A stretch of DNA of 64,000 bases from positions 40,239,144 through 40,303,143 of the forward strand of contig JAJKFL010000013.1 of assembly GCA_021186555.1 (NCBI GenBank), written 5' to 3'. The stretch's first letter is position 1. Every line of letters begins with the position of its first letter. This document shows positions 11,977-26,900 of this stretch, piece by piece. The notes beneath the pieces are model-generated. The model saw only the letters and a list, made by a program, of their open reading frames with translations. It was not told where the DNA came from and ran no database searches. Made by a program: the position numbers and the translations under genes. This stretch comes from Reticulitermes speratus. Taxonomy: Eukaryota; Arthropoda; Insecta; Blattodea; Rhinotermitidae.

Positions 11977-14900
11977 CCGCGCGCGTGCGTGCACACACAC
12001 ACAAACAAAATCCTTTTCACATTTAGGAAATTCCACCAATGTCTACCATTCCACCACCAATTTGTAAAATCCACAACGTAATATTTGGGCTTGGTGGTAA
12101 TCTGGTAAATGGAATTTTCTGCACTCTGGTTTAATGTACAGTAACAGTAAACCTTCAGCAGCTCACATGACAACTTTTAACAGAAACTGGTAAAATGTCT
12201 TGCATACCACATATGCATGGTAACCTCTCACCCAAACAGTTTTGCCCAGTGCTCTTTTGACTACATGTGTCTGAAAATAAATATATGGGGGAAAAAATTT
12301 GCCAAACACTAAAAAATGAAATCTATGCACATAAAGACAGACAGTTCTCACTCAACCACTGCAGCAGCTGGCAGCATCAGCTTCCCACACAACATGTAAA
12401 TGTTTAATGTCCACAAATGTATGTATTTTAAGCGATGAGGAATCTGCAGGTGCCAGCACTCCCATAACCCTATTTTTTTTCCATAAGAAGTTTGCTCAAC
12501 ACAGTTTTGTCCAAAATGCTGTGATCATTCCCTTCACCCCTGTGGTGGACAAGAGATCACTGTATACCTGTTAATTTAACACATGCCACAAATTAATAAA
12601 TAATAATTTCTAATACTGTAACTTAATGCTGCTATGCTATTAAATTAGTGGGAAGACAGTATATGACTGTAACAGAATGATGTGTCAGGCAAAATTAACT
12701 TGCCACTGCTGTGCTAGTAGATACACAAAGACTGTAAGACTACATCAATGAGAAAACTAAGCTAAATATCTGTACTTACAAGTATGTTGACCTGTCCCTC
12801 TCCTAGCCTGAGGCGAGCCTCAGCTCCAGGACCATATAATAATGAGCTGTCATTTGTGGGTTTAGATGATTCTGAGAAAAAGAAAGCAAATAAGCAACTC
12901 ATGAGTAAGTCACGCAGATCACCTGTCTTATTTAATGCATCAAACTGAGACAAAATACTGTTACTTCACAATCTCACAAAGTTCTTTTTATTAACCTACA
13001 GATATGATGATCAGATAAAGGAGAAAAACTAGTTAGTATGATTTAAATTACTTAAGTTATCAAGAAGTCATGACATTGAGCAAGCCCACTGGGAAGCAGT
13101 GAAATCAACACTTATCTAATCTTGAACAACCTTACCTACTAGGTGGAGAAAAAACTTACATAACAATAAGGGGAATGACTGGACAGCCAGGAGGTAATCA
13201 GGAAGGATGCAGTAAGGAACAGAATTGAGTAAGGTCTTTATGAATATTACACAAACTGAAATTAAAATGGCACACCATACTATGAAAAGAAAGTACAACT
13301 GCACTTCTGCCACTGCCACCAACCCCACCCCTTTCAACCCAACCACCATTCGTAAGGCTGAATTCTGTACCTGCTGAGTATGTGATCTGGTGGCATTTGC
13401 TGCACGTTCTTTTCATCGTTGGCATTACTTCCCAATTTCATGGATCATATTATCTACCAAAAGCCGTTGATAATTTTCCAAATTTTGAATACAATGAAAC
13501 CTCTATATGTTGTTACCATAGGTTCACTTTCCTACAAATATTGCTCCTCAAAATGTCACTTCCCATGCCAGTAATTCAGAGTTCTTGGTCCTGATCGTTT
13601 CTGGGGGGGGGGGGGGGGGGGGGGGGGGTAGTGAAAGTAACTTCAAGTTTTTTGAATGTACAGTAGCAGTAACTTGCCTATACCGGTAATTGCCATTTAT
13701 GTAGCAGATGTAGCCACACGTCGGCCAAGTGTAAATGATGGTTCAATGCCAGGGGTGATGTAGAGGCTTAGTTGTAAGGTGGCAGACCTGTGAACTGTGT
13801 TCTAGATTTGTTTTTATAGTAGTCTTGCATCATCCTGTTTGTTTCCCCTTCAGTCTGGCAATTAAAAGTTTCATGATTTAACATTATGATTACTGTTATT
13901 TGTTATTCATGCTGGTTGGAAAATCATTGAAATCATATTGTTTTAAAAATGTGAAATACTACACAAACAAGAAAGCATGGATGACCACAACAATTTTCAC
14001 GGAGTTAGTAAGTGTACTGTATGCCTCCACTGGGTGTGCAAACTAGAAACATTTGGTTGTCTGCAGACAACTGTGCCACTCCTCTCCCAGATACATCATG
14101 TCTACAGAATGTACAATTTCTGTATTATCCATCAAACTTCACAAGCATGATGCCTTCCACGAGGACTGGGTATGGCTAGATGCTGAGAAGGGTGTCAACT
14201 TCAGTTTTTATGCATCTGAAGAAAATGAGCTTGTCACACATGGCGTTTCCAGCACAGATGAGGGATGTGATGATTATGTGGGTGGCAGCAGCAGTGGGGA
14301 GAAGGAAAGGGAGATGAATGTGACCTTGAATCAGTGATGAGTTCTCCCAAATCGCATTCTGCTTACAAAACTGTTAAATCATTCCTTCACGCACGCAGCA
14401 ATGGCAAACATGACAAACAGAACATCTTGAATTTGTGGTTCATGCTGTTTCATCTGAAATGTAACATTTTGGCCTGCACATTTATTTGCATGCAGGTATT
14501 AATGCGTCTTTTTGTTTATCATTTTTGTAGGCCTAACTGCAAAACAGTAATTTTTCTTTCTTGTTCTTTGTGTTTCTGACACATTTACTGCTTTCCTGAA
14601 ATTGCATTTTCCCACATTTATCGTTTTCTGTCCATAGTCACTGCAGAAATGATTAATGTTTTACTGTAAGATTTATTTTTCTTATTCCTGCTAATGAATG
14701 TTAAAAGCAATAAAAGAAGAGAGAAAAAGACCAAGGAGTGGAGAACCACAGAAGTGGAAACATCAGGTACCAATAAAGGAATCTATATAAAAGTGAGCAA
14801 AGGAGAAAAAGTCTGACAAAACACATGATAAAAATTAACATTTCATTCTTTCAACAAAGAAAGGCACTAGAAAATCTTGGGGTACAATCTAGAAAGGCAA

Positions 14901-17900
14901 AGCAATTTATCAAATCCTTAACAAAACATAATGTAGAAATTCAGCTGTACAGTATAGTGTAAGTATTCCAAGCTAAAACTTGGAGAACATTTCATTTAAG
15001 TATATATAGTTTTAAGAAATTCTGTATCAGGGTTTCTTAACAAAATTCAAGCCCAAACTTACAGCATTTTATCATACTGGCAAAATACAAGTGTCAAGTT
15101 ACTTGATACATGGCAACAACAAATATATGTTAAGACACCTATAAAAGAAACCTTATGAATAAAATGCCACCTGGAAGACTAATCAAGGCACAGGAAGCAG
15201 GACAGTATTATGATCTATATTATAGACCAAGGTAATAAAGACAGAGTTTTGAGATGAAAAGTAACATCATATTTCTACTTACTGCTATTTGTTTTGTCTG
15301 GGGAGTCAGTAATGACAGTCAGCTTGTTGAACACTCCTCGTCCAAAGTAATCTGCCACCAATGAGAACCCATCCTCTGCTCGTTCCAATTGGCTGTGGAA
15401 CGTTTCATTCAAGTCTCGAATTTGTTCCTGCAAGCCATGATTTAACAGAAAGATAAATTTTATGTAACTATTTTAATCCTATCACTGTTCTCTGATGATG
15501 GGATGAACATACCCATTTACTTTGGTCTATGTCATGGGAAACCTCTGCAGTCACATTTTCACATTTAGCCATAAAGCCGTGTTTAAAAGTTTTATGGGAT
15601 TATTTTTTAGTAATGTCATTTCAGTGCTGCCAGGTATTAACAAAATTTATTCCTTTGTACTAGGTGCGCCCAGAAAGTAATGCAACGCATTTTTTTTCTC
15701 GGCCCAATTTTGTTGGATAAAAATGATATTTTGCGTGCTGTATCTTTAAAATGTCCCGCGTTTATGCACATAGGCGCAATGTTTCCCGCTGGATAGCAGC
15801 GCAGTAGTGAGCTTTCAAAATGGAGTCTGCAAGTGACGTGCGTTCTAAACAGAGAGGCAGTAATTGAGTTTCTTTTGGCAGAAAACGAAACGAGTGAATC
15901 AATTCACAGGCGCTTAAGAAAGGTCTATGGAGACATGGCAGTGGATAAAAGCACCGTCAGCCGTTGGGCGAAGCGATTGGCGTTATCAGAACAAGGACGG
16001 GGCACTCTGTCTGATCTCCCGCTCTCGGGCCGCCCATCAACAGCTGTGACGCCTGCAACAGTGCAACGAGCCGACAGTGGCCAGTGGCCAAACGATCAAG
16101 TCGGACGTCTATGTGGAAACACTGAAGAAGCGTTTCCGGAGAGTTCGTTCCCATAAAGATGCGACAAAAGTGCTTCTTCAACACGACAATGCGAGGCCAC
16201 ACACAAGTCTGCGTACCCGAGAGGCCATCACAAAATTTCAGTGGACTGTCCTGCCTCATCCACCGTACAGCCCGGATCTGGCTCCTTCCGACTACCATCT
16301 TTTCGGTCCCTTGAAAGGTGCAATCCGCGGAAAGAGGTTTGAGGACGACGAGGAAGTCATTGCTGAAGTAAAGAGGTGGTTGCGACAGAGACCTGCAGAG
16401 TTGGTACCGCGAAGGCATACAGGCTCTCGCATCTCGGTGGCGTAAGGCCAAAGATTTAGATGGAGACTATGTTGAAAAATAGGTTTAGGTAGCCAAAGAT
16501 TCATGTAATGATGTGACATATTTGAAGTTTTAATAAAATCAATTGTGAATGAGAAAAAAAATGTGTTGCATTACTTTCTGGGCGTACCTAGTATATGTCT
16601 ATCCAAAGCCCAAGCTTCTACAGTATTTCAAATGGTAGTAAAATACATAAAAAAACAATCTGTAATAATTTGATATTATTCACTCTGTGCACTGTGCTTG
16701 TGAACATTCATATACATACATATTAAAGCTTGTATCTTCTAAGGTAAAAGCTTATTTATGATTTTAATTCTGTTATGTGCATATGTTGGTATATATAAAT
16801 GTTTAGTCTGTAATAATATTCATGTTTTGAAATACTGTACAAAAACTACAACTGGGGGTTTTTCTTGTGGTGAAGGGCCCCACAGCAGATGCTATGGACG
16901 CACCGTAGCCTTGAGGCTTATTATGCAACCCTATGATGATGATGATTAGTTTTTTTTCTCATTTTTCCGTGTAATAGAGCACTGGTGAAATTAAATTGAT
17001 GGGAGGGAAAACTGAAGTACTCGGGGAAACACCTGTCCCAGTGCCACTTTGTCCACCACAAATCCCACATTGACTGATCTGAGATTAAACCCGGGCCTCT
17101 GCGGTGTGAGGCCGGCAACTAACCGCCTGAGCCATGGCACAGCCCAACTGGATTTGAACTCATATTCTTTATTCTTATTAAGTTGGGTCACAATTTGATA
17201 AATAGTATAAGTATGGCCCAAATGGAATTAGTCATTCTGACATTGCAAATGAAGACAACATCGATTATTTCTTCACATGCTAGATATGTTATCATCCATC
17301 ATATTAATTTTATATTAATTAATTCATAACTGCTCAGTATTTTAAGACTAATAACATTACTCGACTATGGGAATGGCAAAAAATAATTATGTTCATTTAA
17401 AAAAAAACCTAACGCAGCACATGTAAGAAATTAGGTCAGATAAAAAATGAGTGACATAACATCATGTTTGAAACAGCTGTGATGTGATAATACCTGCATC
17501 CAGCCACGTGAAACTGTAAGAATGGTTCTTAGGACCACTTGTAACTTTAAATTTACCTTGTATCCTAATAAGAATGTAAAATATATCAGCTTTATATAAG
17601 ATACATGTTTAAATTCATCCAGAAAATGATATTGTAGATCTAGTCCTTGATCCGTGTCATATGCAGATCAATTCAGAACACAACACCCACACAACTGCAA
17701 AGCTTTGTTTGTATAGAATGCATACCTGGGATTTAATGATGTCCAGTATCTTTTTGTTGTTCGGAAGACATGCAGGACATTCATTTTCATTTTCAGAATA
17801 GCTCTGGAAGCAACTGGAACAAGCAGCACAGAACAGTAACTTACAATTTACATAAAAATCTTCATTTGAGAATACTGTAGTATCTTGTGTTCAGCTGTTA

Positions 17901-20900
17901 ACATTCTGTGCTCAATAATATTCCTGTGTACAAAATTTTCTACTCCAAACAGCCTCTAAAGCAACCTTCCTAACACTGATGTAACATTTTCCAATTTCCC
18001 TGATACTTCAAGATCTGTATTACAAAACTATGTAACTGGAAGCAGTAGACCAGAACATTACTCACTGCTGATGGAAGGAATGTTGGCACAGAAAGTGGAT
18101 GGATGGCAGCTCCAGCTGATGGTTGCAAGCATTACACCTGGATCCCTGGAATATCACTGCACTGAAAAAAATCATTAACACATTAAACCACTTAGCCTTA
18201 AATTGTGAAAACAGATTTATAAAAAACATGCATAACATTGATCATATAATTCATAATTATACAGTGAACAACAATTAAAATTGTTAGTAAGGGAAAATGC
18301 CAGTCTCATAGTTTAAGTTCTAAGATTTTCACAGTGGTGGTGGGGGTTTCACAAACGGTGACCTTTTGTGTTCTTACATCATGTAGGATAGATACGTCTG
18401 TTCTGAAATTTCGGAGGAACTTGTCATCTCCATCTTAAGGGTGACAGAATTTGGTTCAGGAGGCAACAAGTTCCTCCAAAACATCACAATGAACTTATCC
18501 TGCATACGAACTCAAAAGATCACCATTTGTGTTACATATTTATTTTATTTAAGGAAATTAATCACACATTTCACATTTACTAAATAACTGACACCCTCAG
18601 ATTAAATGCCTCAAAATCAACCAAATGCAATAAAACCCTATTTTGGGTTATTAACCTCTAATGGATGAATGGGACAATGCTGTCACATTGCATGTAGATC
18701 CTTTTCATCCAAAAGGGAAACCACTGTCCTGCAGTGGGCATTTAAACTGAACAGGGCTCCAGGTACAGCAGAAACTTGGCATTTAAATGGCAACACAGTG
18801 AAGGTTAAATTCAAGGTTATGTTTTGATGACTTTTAAGTCAGTAATGGGCCTAATACTAATTTTGACAACCTTCTTTTGTACATCATTCACTGTGCATGG
18901 AATAAATAAAGTTTGTTTAAAATAAAAATGTCTCAGTAGTCTGTGTTGATACACACACACACACACACACCGCAGACACTCATCACACAGCAGAATCTGA
19001 CATACTGCACATCAAAACATGTCCCCCAAGAAGGTTATCTTTATTTCACTCATAACATGGGGTTTCAAGATGTCCTCACATGATGGCAGTACAAGTGGCT
19101 ATTGTAACATGTCTCAAATAAAAATTAATTTGTCATGGTGAAGGTATACATGAAATTTAACCCTGAGACCAAGGGGTAAGTCCACACAAAAAAGGTTCAT
19201 AACAGTGCCCTTGGGAAATCTTAAATAGGGACTTCACTGCATGCTGGTCACTGTTTTATTACAATTTCTAAAATTCAAATTCTGCATCAGCCATCACAAT
19301 GAATGCTCTTCACCATACTTGTCACCTTAGCTGGTTGAAGCAGGTACTATTAAGGAACTCATATTCACATTTGAGAAAGAACCATTTCATCCCTCTCTAA
19401 TCAAACAGCACAAATCATGAAAAATTACAACAACCATCACTAAAACAAGATACAGCCTCAAGACTCCTTCACACTGTTTAGAACAATCAGAGCAAACTGA
19501 GTCAGATCTACTGTACATGAGACATGTTTTTTTTAATCTTAATTTGGTTTTAAATGACCTTCACATGTGTCAACAACTGTGAATAACCACTGCAGTTCAT
19601 TCAGATCTAAATCCTTTTATTCATAAATCAATTAATCCGCTGAGGTCCACTTATCTTAAGAGTCTGAGAATTCTCTTTATTCTCTTTATTTATATTCACA
19701 TTCATTGATCCAAAATAGGTCACATTAGAGACCATTGGATATAGAATTGGCTAGCTGGTTACTCATTCCACTCTTTGCTCCTGATTATTTCTAAATGGAG
19801 ACAGTTTTTTATTACAAATAGTCACGATGCCTAATGTAACTTAAATACCTACATGATTTAATGATCAAAGTATAGAGATTATTATTATTATTATTATTAA
19901 TTTTCTTATTCAGAACATATGACACTTAAATAGATTTCGTATGTAACTAAACATTTGTGATGAAAGAATTATTATGTTAAAACACGTAAGGTGAAGTGAA
20001 AATATTGTTAAGTACATTAAAACACACAATTATATCACATGGTACTGTAAAGTTGACATATGAATGAAACATACAAGGTAACATAGGTACAATTAAAACA
20101 ACATGCGTGCAAGCCATATTTATTTAATTATTTATTTGAGTTTCAAAAGTATCCGGCTCAGGCTGATGAAAGACTGGAACAGGACTTCCCACATTCAGTC
20201 AGAGTCTAACAAAGAACCTGAAAAGATCAATCACCTAATCGTGGATATGACTGTGATCTTGCATTACATCATAATATGACACGAAATAGGTCCCACAAAC
20301 CTGGTCTGAATGGCATTGATCTGAGAACGAATCCGTTCAGTTTCTTGTCTATATTTATCAATCAACTGCTGTTCTTGCTCTGTCAACTCACTCTCTGCTT
20401 GCAGAACACTTAGCAGATAGCTACGCACTTCTGCCAGTGTAGCGTTTGATGAATTAGACAGGGCATCCACCACTAGCAACGGAGACAGCAAGCGTTCTTT
20501 CTCTGCAACATAAAGCATTATCCATATTACAGAACCACCAGTTTGTTAAATGTCACTATCAGTAAGCAGCATACTTTGACAGTGACATTTGTCTAGCATC
20601 CTTACTTTACCTGACAAATAGCATCTGTCACTTCCTGTCAGCTCGATCTTCTTATGAACATAGCCAACTCACCTGATCGCCAACATGTGCAGCAGAATAG
20701 TGGTGGATATGACAAATGACATTTGTCAGACAAAATAAGGATCCTGCATTTGTAGGGAACTCAACTTAAACTTCAGCCAGCTTAGTGGCAATCCAGACAG
20801 GCTTGTCATGGCTTCCCTCAATCTTCCAAACAGAATAATGGGATAATACCTTCAAATATGCCACACCTGCTTCCTTTCATTATCATCTTCCCAGTCTCAT

Positions 20901-23900
20901 TTGATGCTACATAATATCTTCAGCAGCACTGTTAAACAATACTAGGAATCAACTAACTGACACATACACACATCCATACCACCCAACAATTAAGTCACAT
21001 GCATTACCAACTAAAACTGCAAAGCAGCAAGAACAAGTAAGACAGCAAGGCTAGAAATGTACCAAAATCACAAGTATTTTTTGTCCATTTCTTGCCAGGT
21101 AGTCTTCCCAATTCCTATGTTCCAAATATCACACATTCTTCCTGAGAATGACTGACAATAATCAGGACATTTCTTATATGACACTACACCATGTATATCC
21201 TTACCAGAAGACATAGCACTATCAAATAAATGAAGAAACAGGCTGTCCAAGATATCATCAACTACAATGTACATCCATATAATGTACTTCATTTTAAAAA
21301 TTCTTGATCTTGTCTATCAACAGCACTTATTAATTTATAGCACTGTGTAAACTATACATTTCAAAGTAATAGGTGCATCTTGAGGTTTAACACTAAACAA
21401 TTAAAAATAACTTCAACTTGCCTAGTGACAAGTAAAGTAGTTAAAATTATATATTATGTTAAATTACAAATGTTAAAACTGTATTCAAATACAGTGAAAT
21501 TTTAAAAACACAATCCTTTCAAAACATATGTCAAATAAATTAATTGTGCAAACAAACACATATTAACATGACCCTTTTACCTGCAGCACTTTGATTCATA
21601 ATATGTGCATCACCTACACAGATATGAGAACCTTAAATCTGTCATTTTCCTTACAGACTACAAAAACCTGTCTACAAATTGTATTTATCAAATGTGGTAA
21701 TTAGAAGAGAAGTTAGTATCCAGTATTCTGTGAGCAGCACAGAGTTGTTCACTTGTCTAAGAAATTGTTTGTTTTGTGGAACTACAATTTTCATCACATT
21801 AACAAAACCCCACCCTGTCCTCTAACCTAAGAACTTCAATTCAGTCCACATTTTCACAACATATGCACATAATTTTAATATTATCCTTTATCCTTCCATC
21901 TATACTTACATCAATATTGCTCTCTACTCTTAAGAATTTTCCCATCACAATATTACATACACTTCCTTCTTCATGATGAATGACATACCTTCTGTACATT
22001 CCCTCCTTCTTGAGTTAAGAATCATAACATTATGCAAAGAACATAAACTGTGAAGTTCCCCACTCTGTCATTTCCTTGTTACCCATGATACAACGTAGTT
22101 CTTATTTATAAATACGTTCCTTACCACTTTAATCTATGTTTTCCCTCAGAGCAAGAGAACGAGTTTTACAGCCATATCAAACAGGAGAAATTATGCAGTA
22201 CAGAACTGAATTTATTTTACCTATCACACTGAGAATCTCAGATAAGAGTGAGCTAGGCATGTTGGGGTCCTTAGCAGAGGACCAAAGTGCCTGCACCCAA
22301 AGGCTGGGGTCCTGGTGGCCAAATCGACGACAAGTTGCCAACACTGCCTTATGGTCCTGCTGCCTGATGTGGTACTGCACTATTTGCTGGTACCTGACAA
22401 ACAAAATATAAACATTGAGCGCTCACAGAAATGAAACACATACAAACACAAAACATTTCAAATTAATGCAATATTTTCAAGTTTTCTTTGAGTTAGAGGG
22501 TTGTAAAAGACAGCAGGCATAGTATAATGACGTCCCACCATCTTCATGCCACCTTCATCCTCACATGGGACATGCTGTTTTCACTAATCAGGCTCAGGCA
22601 ACCAAGTCATGGCAGTATAGCCACCATACATGGCATGGAGAAAATGCTTCTATGTAATTAAAAATGACTGTGGTCTAACCATTACAACTGGTGTGAAGAA
22701 AATACCCATAAAAATTAATGTTGTTATAATTTTTGGTACAGTCATAAAAAACTGTGCACATTTTGATTTTTATATGATATGACAGTCCCGTGAAGTATCA
22801 ACAGTTGACTGGATATTAAGCCAATCAATCAATAAACATACCTTTCTGCATTCAAGTTATCATTAAGAACCCACTACGGCATTACTGAGCACCAGTGTTG
22901 TCATGAACACTCCTTCATACTGTACTTACAAACATCAGCCATACATTTTATTAAAAATACTTATGTCCAGAATTCAGGTACAGCTGTTACACAGCACATA
23001 CAACACAACATTACAGAAAATTAAGTTTGTCACTTTTAAATTTACTTGTAATGATATCAAAGTTAATTACAAATGAACTGAACTTCAAATACATAGATTC
23101 TTCACTCCTTGGAATGGAATTAAGCTCACAAACAAATCAGCTACTTCATCAGCAATATGATCTTCAGTCAACACTGGCAAACCACTACTGAATGTTCTGA
23201 TGACATCATACTGGCACTTTTTTTTAATAACAAATACAGAAATGTGTGCTGTGACTGTGCATGACTTTTGCTGGTAATCAAAGACTGGGGAACAAAACAT
23301 ACATGATCACATTCCATGATTGACCTTCATCTGTTAACTTCATTGACTTTTTTTTCCTATGGCTCAACAGCCCCTAGGGGGCCTAGGCCTCATTTTCTTT
23401 TCCGAGGCTTTGTGATCACACTTTTTAGACACACCACACTCAGTAGGACTCCTCTGGATGAGTGATCAGCCCGTTGCAGAGACCTCTACCTGACAACACA
23501 CAACACTCACAAGAGACAGATATCCATGCCCCTGGCAGGATTCAAACCCACAATCCCAGCAAGCGAGCGGCCGTAGACCCATGCCTTAGACCGCACGGCC
23601 ACTGGGATCAGCTAACTTGATTGATTACTCCTGCTATTTATCAGCTGTCTTATGGAAAATTAAGCTGAATTTGCATCTGAAATGGTTCCTGATTCTCAGT
23701 GCAGCCATTGTAATGACAGTTATTTTCCTCTACTATTCCTTTTAAAATCAAGGTGAGATTTTTACATGCATATGTTTCATATTTGCATAAGTATGGTACC
23801 TGGAACATCTGGGTTTTAAAACTTACAAAGAGAATGGCTATCCAGATTTTAAGGGGTCTAATGGTTTTCCTTCCCTCCACGAAAATGATGAAACAGTACC

Positions 23901-26900
23901 TTAAACTGGGCCATTATAACTTTATTCCAAAACAATAATTCACACTCACCCTGCCATTCAAAGCCAAGTAACTGCTGAAGTTGAAAAATCCTTATTGAAG
24001 ATTCTGGAGACAATTTTTCTTATTCTCTTCGTGAATGACCATATTTTCATAAGGAATGCTGCCTTGACATGTGCACAAAATTTCTCTATTGGTGGCCATG
24101 CTGAACATTTCTCTGTGTAGCAAGATTATGGTTATCTGGGACATGACACCATGTAGTCTGACAGATACATACTGAGGCAGCAGGCTCCTCCAAAATGTCA
24201 GTACAAGTTACACGTTAACATGGTACCATATCCCAGAAGTCAATAATCTTGACATTCACAGCTGTGAGAATCTCAGATCTGTCTGTGCATGTGTATGTTT
24301 GTGTAGATTTGAGATCTCAGTATGCATGCATAACACAAAAATTCCTGTGGTGTGATACTAAACATCAGCACTTTAAAAAGATTTAAACAATCTAACAGAG
24401 AAAAAAATTCCATTTCACTCACAATTTGCTCTCTTCATACAGATATAGAATGCCACTCTTGAAGTTTTGGATCTGGCACAAAATGAGAGTCTGATCCTTG
24501 TCATAGTTAGCCTCCGAGTTCTGCAAGAGACGCACAATCTTCTGCTCATATTGTGTCTTGCTTGTTGGATCTGTGAGCGATGCCCACACATGCAGATAAT
24601 GCTCTACGAGCGTGTTGTACACCAGAGTGCTCCACCTGGGTTGAACCTGTCATATACCAGTACTGATTAAATAAGAAGACAAAGTCAGAATTGAAAACAA
24701 AATCTACCAAAGAACAATTCTATTAAATGAGAAGTTCCAAATGAGTGACTGGGTATGAAATCTTAATATAATCCTTGAACTGCTATGTTCTTGAGGACAC
24801 ACCAAAAAAATTACAGCAGAAATCTGTCATAACGAGACTTGAAAAACTGTTGGCTACAGTGAATGCTTGTTACAGCCAGATTTGCAATGACAACAAAATC
24901 ACGCGCGTGCACGCACACGCCACACACACACACACACACACACAAATGGGATATTTTTATGAATATCTCATTATAACTATTCACAATGCATGTTTCTATA
25001 AAGGAATTATAAGATGCTGTTCAAGACTGGAATTGACAGTGAATTGTGTTGGTACATAAGAACTCAGTACAGCAATGCAAACTACATTATGGCTTTCAGA
25101 ATAGTGAAAATTTCTAACTATCTAGCCCAAAATCCAAAGGACTGAACACCATTAACATCAAAGCCTACCACTGGACATGACCCTCAGCCAGTTCAATCAA
25201 CCATCCATTCCACCAACTTCCACAACACAAGAATTCAGGATCTTGTAACTGAGTGACAAACTTGTAACTCCCAGCTCAAAAGTCAGCAATGCTGTATTGT
25301 GACATGAGAAATATGAGAGATATGAGAAATATAAAGCTGGGTGGCCTCAAGTGGCATACGAAATTTTGTGTAATGCAAACATGACATATCATTATCCTAT
25401 CTCTCCTCTGCTACCACAGTGGAAATTTATCAACATCTCAAGAGACCTGAACTCTGAACCTACTTGTAACAAAATCCTCCTCAATGTGTTGAAGGCTTGT
25501 ATATGACAGTAACATAAATTATATGTTTGTGATGTGTGTCGCTGGTTCTTTAACCTTTAATGGACAAATTGGATGCAATCCCATTAAATGTACATCCTCT
25601 TCATCAGAACAGGAAAACTCTGTCCCACAGTGGGTATTTAAATTTAAGAGTGCTCTGGCCACAGCAGAAAACTGGCATTCAAAAGGCTGTGCACTGAAGA
25701 TAATGGCAATGCAGCAAGTGAAGGGGTGCACAGAATACCACAGTGTAACAGCCATCACTCTTTATTCACATATTGGAGCTAGGAGACTGGCTATGGTGAC
25801 TACAGTTTCTGTGATTTTGCAAAGCTTATGTCACGATAATATCTCAAAGCACTCTCTCGCTGCTTCTGCTTCCTTGCACATCCTTCTGAACTCACTGCTT
25901 ATAATCACTGCTTGTATGAAGCTGCAAATCTGTCATTAATTAAAGCATGAAAGGAAGAAGAAGAGAATCAAGGCTTATCAAGAATCGTCACTTGCTATAA
26001 CTGTGGGAGGTGATGCTTACCTACTCTGTGGCTTTATACTGTTACATGAATGGAGACAGACACATACATAAGGCAGCAGTAATGGTATCCACTAATCTGC
26101 AATGATAAAAATGTTAGCAAAGCTCACTACCTTGACTAGATGCTCTAGGAACTCAACTAATCTCTCTGAGTTGTTGAGGAACAAATGAATGAAATCTTCT
26201 GGATTTGCTCGTTCCACATAAGGCACATTTGATCCATCAAGCATGTTCTGAAACAAAGAAAACAAAAGACCTGGGTGTGGACTAAATTCATAATCTTTTC
26301 ACATACAAGGATGTTATTTTAAAGCCAAGTGTGAGTTATGATAGATAATTTCTGCAGCCCAGGACTGTGATTTCAAGGCATAAATGTAAAAGGCAAGAAC
26401 CTGTATTTCAAGACTGAAATTCTGAAAATAAGATCTTTAGTTTCAAGATACAAATTTTAAAGACCATTCAGTATTAATAAATAATTTTGAAATATAAGAC
26501 CTTCAGTATCAAAACACAAATTTTAAAGGTAAGACCATCAGTGTCAGTACATAAACTTTATAAAGACAAGACCTTCAGTATTAGCACATAAATTTTAAGT
26601 CAAGAGGCAGGAGTCAAGACATGAATTTCAAATAAACAATTCCAGCCCCTCTGGGCACATAAACATACTAAAAAAGTTAGTATATAACTTGATCCCCTGT
26701 CAGCATGCCAAATTTTGCCTGCTAAAGGTTTTAAATATTTGCTCTTGTGTAGCCATATAATTTTCCTTGATTTATGATCTACCATTATCTCTGCATTCCC
26801 ATTTCTGTTTATCTCAGTACTGAAGTTTCTCCACTGAAGGACCTCCTGCCTTTTGATGCTTGAGAATTAGAACAGTATTCTTTCACCTCCAGCAAACAGA

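Noticed and set aside
14053-14337. 94-codon plus-strand frame with an acidic stretch
   Set aside because: No family resemblance, no splice context and no codon bias clear enough to call; probably chance or old repeat.
16292-16519. Minus-strand frames over the mariner
   Set aside because: Shadows of the plus-strand transposase relic.
25523-25939. 138-codon open frame on the plus strand
   Set aside because: It begins inside a dispersed repeat also found at 18640-18815, has no recognisable domain, and sits antisense within the Vps11 intron.
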